The position numbers and the translations under genes are program-made. Under the pieces are notes generated by a model. The model was not told the origin of the DNA, did no database searches, and saw only the letters and a list, made by a program, of their open reading frames with translations. A DNA stretch of 42,827 nt from positions 1-42,827 of the forward strand of contig JAFUAD010000035.1 of the NCBI GenBank assembly GCA_017460835.1. Reading direction: 5' to 3'. The first letter of the stretch is position 1; every line of letters starts with the position of its first letter. Source of the stretch: Oscillospiraceae bacterium. Lineage in GTDB: Bacteria > Bacillota > Clostridia > Oscillospirales > Ruminococcaceae. Below are positions 27,050-34,628 of this stretch, one piece after another.

Positions 27050-27078
27050 TTGAAATTTCCGCTATAATCTGCTATAAT
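27050..27078 (+). promoter_or_regulatory. Promoter of the adenine deaminase gene
   Basis: TTGAAA (27050-27055), 17-bp spacer, TATAAT (27073-27078). A second TATAAT at 27063-27068 arises from a short tandem GCTATAAT repeat but is too close to the -35. Confidence 0.85.
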
Positions 27079-27110
27079 GAAAGTATCTTCATAAAAAAGG
27101 GGATTCTGAC

Positions 27111-28805
27111 ATGAAAACGCTGCTGAAAAACGGAACGGTTGTCAATGTCTTTACCGGCGAGTTGCAAAAGGAGAATGTCCTGATCGAGGACGACATCATT
27201 CTCGGCGTCGGCGATTACACTGAGGCGGATGCCGATGTGACCGAGGATGTCTCCGGGCGGTTCCTCTGTCCCGGCCTGATCGACGGGCATATTCATATCG
27301 AGAGCACGATGCTGACGCCTGCGGAGCTCGCGAAGGCGGCGCTCCCGCACGGCACCACCGCGATCGTCGCAGACCCGCATGAGATCGCGAATGTCTGCGG
27401 CACCGCCGGGATTGATTTTATGCTGGAAATGAGCGAAAATCTGCCGCTGCATGTCTATATCATGCTGCCGTCCTGCGTCCCCGCGATGCCGCTCGATGAA
27501 TCGGGCGCTGAGCTGCTCGCGGCGGATTTGCAGCCGTATTTTTCGCATCCCCGTGTGCCGGGGCTTGCGGAGATGATGAACTATCCGGGCGTACTGAGCG
27601 GCGCGGATTTCGTCATGGAAAAGCTCGCGGCGGCTAAGCAGGCGCACAAGGTCATCGACGGCCACGCGCCGCTGCTGACCGGGCACGACCTCGACCGCTA
27701 TATCGCGGCGGGCATCCAGAGCGACCACGAGTGCTCCTCGGCGGAGGAGGCGATCGAGCGCGTCCGGAAGGGACAGTGGCTCATGATCCGGCAGGGCTCG
27801 GCGGCGCGCAATCTCGATGCGCTTCTGCCACTGTTCGATGAACCGTTCTGCCGGCGCTGCCTGCTTGTCACCGACGACAAGCACCCCGCCGATCTGCTGA
27901 CGGAGGGGCATATCGACGCGATGATCCGCAGGGCGGTGCGCGCCGGAAAGGACGTCGTGACCTGCATCCGCATGGCGACGATTCAGGCGGCGCAGTGCTT
28001 CGGGCTGACGCGGGTCGGTGCGATCGCGCCGGGCTACCGCGCGGATCTTCTCGTGCTGAACAATCTGCCGGAAATGGATGTGCAGGATGTTTACAGCGCC
28101 GGAAAAAGGGCTGTCCGGAACGGCGTTTGCCTCGATTTCCCGGTGCAGGATTATCACACGGAAAAGTGGCATGCGATCCTGCATTCCTTTTGCCTCGATG
28201 CGCTGAAGCCGGAGGATTTCCGCATCGAACCGTTCAGCGGGCGCTGCCGCGTGATCGGCGTGATTCCCGGGCAGCTTCTGACCGACGAGCTGCATGAAAC
28301 GGTCGATTTCTCCGTGAACAACGGCATTGACGCCGGGCGCGATCTGCTCAAGCTCGCGGTCATTGAGCGGCACAGGAACACCGGGCACAGAGGGCTCGGC
28401 TATATCAAGGGCATCGGCTTGCAGCGCGGTGCGATCGCCGCCTCCGTCTCGCACGATGCGCATAATCTCATTGTCATCGGCACAAATGATGCGGACATGG
28501 CCGCCGCGGCAAACCGCGTCCGGGCGCTCGGCGGGGGATGCGCGGCAGTCGAAAACGGACAGCCCCTTGCAGAGATTCCGCTGCCGGTCGCCGGGCTGAT
28601 GAGCGACGCGGATGCGAAAACCGTCGCAGAGCAGCACCGCTTCCAGAACGAAACCGTCCGCAGGCTCGGCGTTCGGGAGGATATTGCGCCGTTTATGAAC
28701 ATGGCTTTTGTGTCGCTTTCGGTGATTCCGTCGCTGAAAATGACGACCTTCGGGCTGATTGATGTGCAGACGCAGCAGCTTTTGCCGCTGGAAATCGCGG
28801 AGTAA
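27111..28805 (+). CDS. ade: Adenine deaminase
   Basis: Converts adenine to hypoxanthine and ammonia in purine salvage. Amidohydrolase fold with the metal-binding HxH motif in DGHIHIEST (about residue 59). Other conserved segments are ADPHEIANVCG and SDHECSSAEEA. The C-terminal adenine-deaminase domain has SVSHDAHNLIVIG and GLMSDA. 564 aa, normal for the Ade family. AAAAGGGGA ribosome site. Monocistronic with its own promoter just after the ribosomal terminator; no purine riboswitch fits in the ~25-nt leader. Confidence 0.95.
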   Translation: MKTLLKNGTVVNVFTGELQKENVLIEDDIILGVGDYTEADADVTEDVSGRFLCPGLIDGHIHIESTMLTPAELAKAALPHGTTAIVADPHEIANVCGTAGIDFMLEMSENLPLHVYIMLPSCVPAMPLDESGAELLAADLQPYFSHPRVPGLAEMMNYPGVLSGADFVMEKLAAAKQAHKVIDGHAPLLTGHDLDRYIAAGIQSDHECSSAEEAIERVRKGQWLMIRQGSAARNLDALLPLFDEPFCRRCLLVTDDKHPADLLTEGHIDAMIRRAVRAGKDVVTCIRMATIQAAQCFGLTRVGAIAPGYRADLLVLNNLPEMDVQDVYSAGKRAVRNGVCLDFPVQDYHTEKWHAILHSFCLDALKPEDFRIEPFSGRCRVIGVIPGQLLTDELHETVDFSVNNGIDAGRDLLKLAVIERHRNTGHRGLGYIKGIGLQRGAIAASVSHDAHNLIVIGTNDADMAAAANRVRALGGGCAAVENGQPLAEIPLPVAGLMSDADAKTVAEQHRFQNETVRRLGVREDIAPFMNMAFVSLSVIPSLKMTTFGLIDVQTQQLLPLEIAE

Positions 28806-28836
28806 TCGTACAAAAACTCAGTAAGGAAATACGATT
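28804..28836. repeat. Short inverted repeat between ade and the lyase promoter
   Basis: Perfect AATCGTA / TACGATT arms (28804-28810, 28830-28836) separated by 19 bp, ending 5 bp before the -35 of the next promoter. It may be an operator or a weak transcript end; there is no T-tract. Confidence 0.35.
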
Positions 28837-28841
28837 CGTCA

Positions 28842-28870
28842 TTGCAAAATTCTTTTCAGTATGGTATGAT
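28842..28870 (+). promoter_or_regulatory. Promoter of the dockerin rhamnogalacturonan lyase gene
   Basis: TTGCAA (28842-28847), 17-bp spacer, TATGAT (28865-28870), with a TG extended -10 at 28862-28863. It leaves a ~70-nt AT-rich leader. Confidence 0.8.
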
Positions 28871-28947
28871 AATATTGACAGCATCATGTTTAGTCATAAA
28901 AATAAAATTTCCGAAAGAGAAAGTGAAACCACTTAGGGGGAGTTACC

Positions 28948-31536
28948 ATGAAAAACCACATTAGGGGGAAGCGTGTGCTGTCGTTTACGGCAGCCGCGGC
29001 TCTGCTGGGTACCGTCTGCGGCGCGTTTCCGCTGACGGTATCGGCGGCAGAGACCGGTTATGTCGGGGACCTCGACAATAACCAGAAGCTCACGGGTGAG
29101 GATCTGACGCTGATGAAGCGCCTGATCCTGACGAACACGCCGATGACCGCGCTTCAGGCGCTTCAGGCCGATGTCAATGCGGACGGCACGGTGAATGCCG
29201 CAGATGCTGACATGCTCGCGCAGTATCTCCGGACGGAGATCACGCAGTTCCCGGCGGGCGTGACCGTGACGGTTCCGGATGTTACCTATCAGGAGCGCTA
29301 TTATGCGGTCGAGGCCGAGTGCTACGACGGCTGGGAGGAAACCACGAACGAGGGCTTCTCCGGCCGCGCATACTGGAACTACAACAATGTCATCGGCAGC
29401 TATGTCAACTGGACGGTGACGGTTCCCGCGGACGGCAATTACCGCGTGACCTTCCGCTATGCAAACGGCGGCAGCGCGGACGATAACCGCACCTGTCAGG
29501 TGAGCGTCAACGGCGCATCGGAGTCGGTTTCGGTCGATTATCCGAATACCGGCGCATGGACGACATGGTCTGAGGTCTCGGTCGTTGTGTCGCTGAAGGC
29601 CGGCACCAACACGATCAAGGCGACTGCCTCCGGCAGCGGCGGCGGCCCGAATATGGACTATATCGAGCTCGAAAAGACCGACGATCCGGCGGCGGAGGTC
29701 ATAAAGCAGCCCAAGCCCGGCGCGCTGCGCATGGAGAACCTAGACCGCGGCGTCATCGCGGCAAAGGCGACCAAGAACGGCGGCAATCTCATTAGCTGGC
29801 GCATTCTCGGCGAGGACGACGAGAACACCCGCTATGAGGTCTTCAAGAACGGGCAGACTCCGCCGATCTTCACCGGCACGATTCACGATGCGAGCTGCTA
29901 TCTGGATGCCTCCGGAACCGATACCGACTGGTACACCGTTGACGTGTATCAGGGCGATACCTGCACGGAGTTCGCCTGCCCGGCAACCAAGCTCGCCAAT
30001 TTCAATGACGGCACATCCGGTGCATATTTCGATATCAAGATGGATACGCCTGCCGGCGGCACGACCCCGGACGGCGTGGAATACACCTATTCGCCGAACG
30101 ACGCATCCGTCGGCGATGTGGACGGCGACGGGCAGTATGAGCTGTTCCTCAAGTGGGACCCCTCCAACTCGAAGGATAACGCGAACAACGGCTATGCGGG
30201 CAATGTCATTATTGACTGCTACCGGCTCGACGGCACGAGACTCTGGCGGATCGACCTCGGAAAGAATATCCGCGCAGGTGCGCACTATACGCAGTTCATG
30301 GTCTATGATTTCGACGGCGACAACTGCGCCGAGATGATCTGCAAGACCGCGGACGGCTCGAAGGACGGCACCGGCAAGTACATCGGCGACAGCTCGAAGG
30401 ATTACCGCGGCTCCGACGGACGCATCATTCAGGGGCCGGAATATCTGACGCTGTTTGACGGCAAGACCGGCGCGGCGCTCGATACCGTGAACTATGTTCC
30501 CGGCAGAGGCACCGTCGGCGACTGGGGCGATACATGGGGCAACCGCTGCGACCGTATGACCGGCTGCGTGGCATACCTCGGCGGCTCGGGCGAAAATGCT
30601 TCCGCAGTATTCGGCAGAGGCTACTACACCCGCCTGACCGCGACAGCATGGGATGTCAAGAACAAGAAGCTCGTCCAGCGCTGGGCGTTTGATACCGGAA
30701 ATGACAAATCGACACCGGGCTACGGCGACGGCAACCACCATGAGCTGGCTGCGGACGTGGACGGCGACGGCAAGCAGGAGGTCGTCTGCGGCTCTGCTGT
30801 CATCGACGACAACGGCAAGCTGCTCTACACAACCTCCAACGCACACGGCGACGCCATTCACATCGGCGACCTCGACCCGACGAACCCCGGCCTCGAGATT
30901 TTCCAGTGCCTTGAGGACGAAACACATCCGAACGGCAAGGCGGTCAATTTCGGCGTGGAGCTGCGCGATGCCAAGACCGGCAAGGCGCTCTTCCGCGAGA
31001 CTGCGGGCGGCGACACCGGCAGATGCATTGCGGATAACATCATCCCCGGAAACGGCGGCGCCGAAATGGTCGGCTCGCATAACGCGGTCGTATATGACTG
31101 CGTGACAGGGGAGAAGGTCTGCGACTGGGCGAATGTCACCAAATGGGGACAGAATTCCCTCGTATACTGGGACGGCGACCTCGAGCGCGAGGTGCTCGAC
31201 CGCACGATGGTGGACGGCTACAACAAGGGCAGAGAGTTCACCGGCAACGGCGTGACCTATAACAACTATTCCAAATCAAATGCCTGCCTGACCTGCGACC
31301 TGTTCGGCGACTGGCGCGAGGAGCTGATTATGCCGCTGAGCGATGCCTCCGGCGTGCGCATCTTTACGACGACCTACACCACCGAATACGGCCTCGTCTC
31401 GCTGATGCACAACCCGCAGTACCGCGTGCAGGTTGCGGCACAGAACAACGGCTACAATCAGCCGCCGCATCTGAGCTACTTCATCGGCACCGGCTTCGAG
31501 ATTCCGGAGAATCCGGCAGTCTACACAACAAAATAA
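28948..31536 (+). CDS. Secreted rhamnogalacturonan lyase (PL11) with N-terminal dockerin and CBM35-like domain
   Basis: Predicted to cleave the rhamnogalacturonan-I backbone of pectin outside the cell. Signal peptide residues ~1-33 (basic start, hydrophobic core, VSAAE). Type-I dockerin ~40-98 with two calcium loops: D41-D43-N45...D52 and D75-N77-D79...D86. A CBM35-like carbohydrate-binding module ~118-242 starts YYAVEAE and ends MDYIELEK. The PL11 catalytic region ~258-862 resembles YesW/YesX: SVGDVDGDGQYELFLKWDPSNSKDN, GNHHELAADVDGDGKQE, LFGDWREELIMP. The dockerin is N-terminal, whereas most dockerins are C-terminal. ATG at 28948 with AGGGGGAG upstream. Single gene closed by a terminator. 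Confidence 0.92.
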   Translation: MKNHIRGKRVLSFTAAAALLGTVCGAFPLTVSAAETGYVGDLDNNQKLTGEDLTLMKRLILTNTPMTALQALQADVNADGTVNAADADMLAQYLRTEITQFPAGVTVTVPDVTYQERYYAVEAECYDGWEETTNEGFSGRAYWNYNNVIGSYVNWTVTVPADGNYRVTFRYANGGSADDNRTCQVSVNGASESVSVDYPNTGAWTTWSEVSVVVSLKAGTNTIKATASGSGGGPNMDYIELEKTDDPAAEVIKQPKPGALRMENLDRGVIAAKATKNGGNLISWRILGEDDENTRYEVFKNGQTPPIFTGTIHDASCYLDASGTDTDWYTVDVYQGDTCTEFACPATKLANFNDGTSGAYFDIKMDTPAGGTTPDGVEYTYSPNDASVGDVDGDGQYELFLKWDPSNSKDNANNGYAGNVIIDCYRLDGTRLWRIDLGKNIRAGAHYTQFMVYDFDGDNCAEMICKTADGSKDGTGKYIGDSSKDYRGSDGRIIQGPEYLTLFDGKTGAALDTVNYVPGRGTVGDWGDTWGNRCDRMTGCVAYLGGSGENASAVFGRGYYTRLTATAWDVKNKKLVQRWAFDTGNDKSTPGYGDGNHHELAADVDGDGKQEVVCGSAVIDDNGKLLYTTSNAHGDAIHIGDLDPTNPGLEIFQCLEDETHPNGKAVNFGVELRDAKTGKALFRETAGGDTGRCIADNIIPGNGGAEMVGSHNAVVYDCVTGEKVCDWANVTKWGQNSLVYWDGDLEREVLDRTMVDGYNKGREFTGNGVTYNNYSKSNACLTCDLFGDWREELIMPLSDASGVRIFTTTYTTEYGLVSLMHNPQYRVQVAAQNNGYNQPPHLSYFIGTGFEIPENPAVYTTK

Positions 31537-31542
31537 TGCAAA

Positions 31543-31581
31543 GCGCCTTCTTCCGGTCATGCCGGAGGAGGGCGCATTTTT
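31543..31581 (+). terminator. Terminator of the rhamnogalacturonan lyase gene
   Basis: Fourteen-bp stem GCGCCTTCTTCCGG / CCGGAGGAGGGCGC (two G-U pairs) then five T residues, starting 6 nt after the stop codon. Confidence 0.92.
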
Positions 31582-31591
31582 GTCGTATTTA

Positions 31592-31626
31592 CAATAAAAA
31601 TGAACCCCCTCTGCGAACAGAGGGGG
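31592..31626 (-). terminator. Terminator of pnp
   Basis: Minus-strand stem CCCCCTCTG / CAGAGGGGG (31605-31613, 31618-31626) with a TTCG loop, followed on that strand by TTCATTTTTATTG. It lies 19 nt past the pnp stop. Confidence 0.88.
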
Positions 31627-31645
31627 ATTCGTTTGATTCAGATGA

Positions 31646-33775
31646 TCAGTCCTGAACGAGCTGCTTTCTTGCTTCGAGCTCAGCCAGTGCATCTTTTCTG
31701 GAGAGGGAAATCTTGCCCTTGACATCGTCGATCTCCATGACCTTGACGACGATCTCATCGCCCAGAGAGACCACATCCTCGGTCTTCTCAACGCGCTGCT
31801 TATCCAGCTTGGAGATGTGAACCAGACCCTCCTTGCCGGGGACGATCTCAACGAATGCGCCGAAGGTCTGGATTCCGGTGACCTTGCCCTTGTAGATCGC
31901 GCCGATTTCCGGGCCGTTTGCGATGGTATCAACGATCTGGATCGCCTTTCTTGCATTTGCAAGATCAATGCCGGAAACGAACACGCTGCCGTCCTCGTTG
32001 ATGTCGATCTTGACATCGCACTCTGCGGAGATCTTCTGGATGACCTTGCCGCCGGAGCCGATGACCTCGCGGATCTTGTCAACCGGAACGCGGGTCTGGA
32101 GCATCTTCGGTGCGAAGTCGCTGACCGTTTCACGCGGCTGCGGAATCGCCTTCAGCATGATCTCGTCGAGGATATAGAGACGCGCCTTGCGGGTCTTCTC
32201 GAATGCTTCCTTGATGATGGCCGGGGTCAGACCGTCCACCTTGATATCGACCTGAATCGCGGTGATGCCCTTGTGCGTACCGCCGACCTTGAAGTCCATG
32301 TCGCCGAAGAAGTCCTCAAGACCCTGGATATCGACCATCGTCATGAACTCATCGGAATCCGGCTTGGTAATCAGGCCGCAGGAGATACCGGCAACCGGTG
32401 CCTTGATCGGCACGCCGGCATCCATCAGTGCGAGGGTCGAGCCGCAGATGGAGCCCTGCGAGGTCGAGCCGTTGGAGCTGAGCACCTCGGAGACGAGACG
32501 CAGCGCATACGGGAATTCCTCGACAGAGGGCAGAACCGGAACGAGCGCCTTCTCAGCGAGCGCGCCGTGACCGATCTCGCGGCGTCCCGGGCCTCTGCTC
32601 GGCTTGGTCTCGCCGACAGAATAGGACGGGAAATTGTACTGGTGCATATAGCGTTTGGTTTCTTCGTTTTCATCGAGCCCGTCGATGCGCTGTGCATCGG
32701 AGACCGGGCCGAGCGTTGCGATCGTCAGAACCTGTGTCTGACCGCGGGTGAACAGACCCGAACCGTGAACGCGCGGCAGCACGCCGACCTCTGCGGCGAG
32801 CGGGCGGATCTCGTCGATCTGTCTGCCGTCCACGCGCTTGCCCTGATAGAGCCACTCGCGGACGATGGTTTTCTGGAGCTTGTAGATGCACTCGTCGATC
32901 ATTGCGATGCGGGTCTCATTCTCCGGATCAAACTTCTCGTGAATGGCGTTCTTGATCGGGCTGAGTCTTGCCTCGCGGATGTTCTTGTCATTGGTATCGA
33001 GTGCGAATTCGACGTCCTTGCGTGCAAATTCTGCAATTGCATCGAACAGGTCGTGATCGACCTCCATCGACTCGAAGGAGAACTTCGGCTTGCCGATTTC
33101 CTTCTGAATGTCGTTGATGAATGCGACGAGCTTTTTGATCTCCTCATGTGCCGTGACGATGCATTCGAGCATCAGATCCTCCGGCACCTCGTTTGCGCCG
33201 GCCTCGATCATGACGATCTTCTTCTCGGTCGCAGCGACGGTCAGCTTCAGATCGGAAACTGCTCTCTGCTCCTTTGTCGGCATGAGAACGATCTCGCCGT
33301 TCACCAGACCGACCTCCACGCCGCCGATCGGGCCGTTCCACGGGATATCGGAGATGGAGATTGCGACGGAAGTGCCGATCATGCCGAGGATTTCCGGCAT
33401 CGCGTCCTGATCGACTGCGAGCACGGTCATGACAACGGCAACGTCATTGCGCATGTCCTTCGGGAACAGCGGACGGATCGGGCGGTCCACACAGCGGGAG
33501 GTGAGGATCGCGTGCTCAGAGGGCTTGCCCTCGCGCTTCATGAAGCTGCCGGGGATTCTGCCGACGGAGTAGAGCCGCTCCTCGTAATCGACGGAGAGCG
33601 GGAAGAAGTCGATGCCGTCACGCGGCTTTTCGCTCGCGGTGACGTTTGCCATCACGACGGTGTCGCCGTAACGGACCCAGCAGGAGCCGTTGGAAAGCTC
33701 ACAGGTCTTTCCGGTTTCGATTGTCAGCTCGCGGCCGCAGAAGGTCGTCTTGAAAATCTTGTGCTTCTCGAACAT
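31646..33775 (-). CDS. pnp: Polyribonucleotide nucleotidyltransferase (PNPase)
   Basis: 3'-5' phosphorolytic exoribonuclease of RNA decay. Two RNase PH-like domains (residues ~1-220 and ~310-540) flank a helical linker; the second contains RGQTQVLTIATLG and GPGRREIGHGALAEKAL. A KH domain (KIREVIGSGGKVIQKI) and a C-terminal S1 domain (GAIYKGKVTGIQTFGAFVE) follow. 709 aa, standard. AGGAGG before the ATG. Downstream of rpsO with a long hairpin between them, the arrangement known from E. coli. Confidence 0.98.
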   Translation of the reverse strand: MFEKHKIFKTTFCGRELTIETGKTCELSNGSCWVRYGDTVVMANVTASEKPRDGIDFFPLSVDYEERLYSVGRIPGSFMKREGKPSEHAILTSRCVDRPIRPLFPKDMRNDVAVVMTVLAVDQDAMPEILGMIGTSVAISISDIPWNGPIGGVEVGLVNGEIVLMPTKEQRAVSDLKLTVAATEKKIVMIEAGANEVPEDLMLECIVTAHEEIKKLVAFINDIQKEIGKPKFSFESMEVDHDLFDAIAEFARKDVEFALDTNDKNIREARLSPIKNAIHEKFDPENETRIAMIDECIYKLQKTIVREWLYQGKRVDGRQIDEIRPLAAEVGVLPRVHGSGLFTRGQTQVLTIATLGPVSDAQRIDGLDENEETKRYMHQYNFPSYSVGETKPSRGPGRREIGHGALAEKALVPVLPSVEEFPYALRLVSEVLSSNGSTSQGSICGSTLALMDAGVPIKAPVAGISCGLITKPDSDEFMTMVDIQGLEDFFGDMDFKVGGTHKGITAIQVDIKVDGLTPAIIKEAFEKTRKARLYILDEIMLKAIPQPRETVSDFAPKMLQTRVPVDKIREVIGSGGKVIQKISAECDVKIDINEDGSVFVSGIDLANARKAIQIVDTIANGPEIGAIYKGKVTGIQTFGAFVEIVPGKEGLVHISKLDKQRVEKTEDVVSLGDEIVVKVMEIDDVKGKISLSRKDALAELEARKQLVQD

Positions 33776-33838
33776 TCGGATAGCCTCCTAAAAAAATATT
33801 TTTATTCGCATCAGGCTCTCTTTTGTTCATCCGGCGCG

Positions 33839-33894
33839 TTAGCATAAAATCATGAACTGCATAAAACGCGCTGCAATGCATGATTTCATGCTAA
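33839..33894 (-). promoter_or_regulatory. Long hairpin in the rpsO-pnp spacer
   Basis: Arms TTAGCATAAAATCATG (33839-33854) and CATGATTTCATGCTAA (33879-33894) pair over 16 positions with one mismatch; inner TGCAT/ATGCA-type pairing could extend it. It lies 63 nt upstream of the pnp start. In E. coli a spacer hairpin at this site is cut by RNase III and mediates PNPase autoregulation; the same role here is inferred. A GGGAGAGGG/CCCTCCC hairpin with a poor T-tract lies closer to rpsO (33941-33965). Confidence 0.55.
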
Positions 33895-33975
33895 GCCTCG
33901 GCGGCTGGACAGAAGAGCGCCTGCATATGAAACAGGGAAAGGGAGAGGGTCGCCCCCCTCCCTCCGTTTTGCGTA

Positions 33976-34242
33976 TTACTTACGCAGACCGAGACGCTCG
34001 ATCGTGGCTCTGTAACGCTCGATGTCCTTCTTCTTCAGGTATGCGAGCAGGTTACGGCGGCGGCCGACCATCTTCAGCAGACCGCGGTAGGAGTGGTGGT
34101 CGTGCTTGTGCTGCTTCAGATGCGCGTTCAGGTCGTTGATGCGGCGGGTCAGAATTGCGATCTGAACCTCAGGAGAACCGGTATCGCCCTCGTGGGTTGC
34201 ATTGGCAAGAATGACCTCCGTCTTCTCTTCCTTGCGAAGCAT
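33976..34242 (-). CDS. rpsO: 30S ribosomal protein S15
   Basis: Primary binder of the 16S central domain. [41 protein letters not shown] and the C-terminal GLRK are diagnostic across 88 aa. AGAGGTGA ribosome site. It has its own promoter, a structured leader upstream, and pnp downstream. Confidence 0.98.
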   Translation of the reverse strand: MLRKEEKTEVILANATHEGDTGSPEVQIAILTRRINDLNAHLKQHKHDHHSYRGLLKMVGRRRNLLAYLKKKDIERYRATIERLGLRK

Positions 34243-34343
34243 GAAAATTCACCTCTTTCGTCAGAATAATCCGGTAAACGCAGGTTGGGGAAGGTGAAAA
34301 CCTCCTGCATCGGCAGGCATACTCCCGAATCCGCGTAAACGGT
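34243..34343 (-). promoter_or_regulatory. Structured leader of rpsO
   Basis: The ~100-nt leader contains a CCTGC-CGAT-GCAGG hairpin and an alternative GCAGG...CCTGC pairing enclosing AGG/CCT. These compete for the same GCAGG strand, a possible switch. Near-repeats GTTTACGCGGATT and GTTTACCGGATT flank the structures. S15 is known to repress its own mRNA in several bacteria through diverse leader folds; that role here is inferred. Confidence 0.5.
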
Positions 34344-34349
34344 CTATTT

Positions 34350-34378
34350 ATTATACCATATTCCCGGTGTTTTGTCTA
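34350..34378 (-). promoter_or_regulatory. Promoter of rpsO-pnp
   Basis: Minus-strand TAGACA (34373-34378), 17-bp spacer, TATAAT (34350-34355) with a TG extended -10. The -35 overlaps the last of four phased repeats. Confidence 0.82.
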
Positions 34379-34414
34379 TGAATTTTCTGTGAATATTCTG
34401 TGAATGAACTGTAA
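34376..34414 (-). repeat. Four TTCACAG-type repeats with exact 11-bp period
   Basis: Read on the minus strand, the units are TTACAG, TTCACAG, TTCACAG and TTCATAG. Their core ACAG/ATAG tetramers are spaced exactly 11 bp apart, and the last unit touches the -35 of the rpsO promoter. This matches the layout of Pho-box-like sites of OmpR/PhoB-family activators. The remainder of the 386-bp rpsO-acn gap (34415-34560) shows no gene. Confidence 0.6.
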
Positions 34415-34560
34415 CAACACCGGTACAGCCGGAGGTGCTGCGCTGTACTCTTTCCGGCGTCAGTGCGATCTTTCAGACTGTTTTATGCTCACTGTGTTAG
34501 GATTTTTCAGGAAGCTGCTCTGCCAAATCTGCGATATCTGTCAGAATTCCGAAAAATCAC

Positions 34561-34590
34561 TTGACAGAAACGCCCTTTTTGGTGTAAAAT
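34561..34590 (+). promoter_or_regulatory. Promoter of the acn-icd-rex cluster
   Basis: TTGACA (34561-34566), 18-bp spacer, TAAAAT (34585-34590). The transcript would start about 30 nt before the acn ATG. Confidence 0.8.
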
Positions 34591-34608
34591 AGAACTGTAT
34601 ATTTCTAT
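34589..34608. promoter_or_regulatory. Possible operator overlapping the acn -10
   Basis: ATAGAA (34589-34594) and TTCTAT (34603-34608) form a 6-bp dyad with an 8-bp centre that covers the transcription start region. It does not match the usual Rex site (TTGTTAA-type arms). Confidence 0.35.
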
Positions 34609-34628
34609 AAGAAAGGCAGGAATCGAAA

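Noticed and set aside
27079-27110. Purine riboswitch before ade
   Set aside because: The leader is only about 25 nt, too short for the aptamer.
31817-33847. 676-codon plus-strand open frame opposite pnp
   Set aside because: Complementary-strand artefact of codon bias; low-complexity Asp/Leu/Arg composition.
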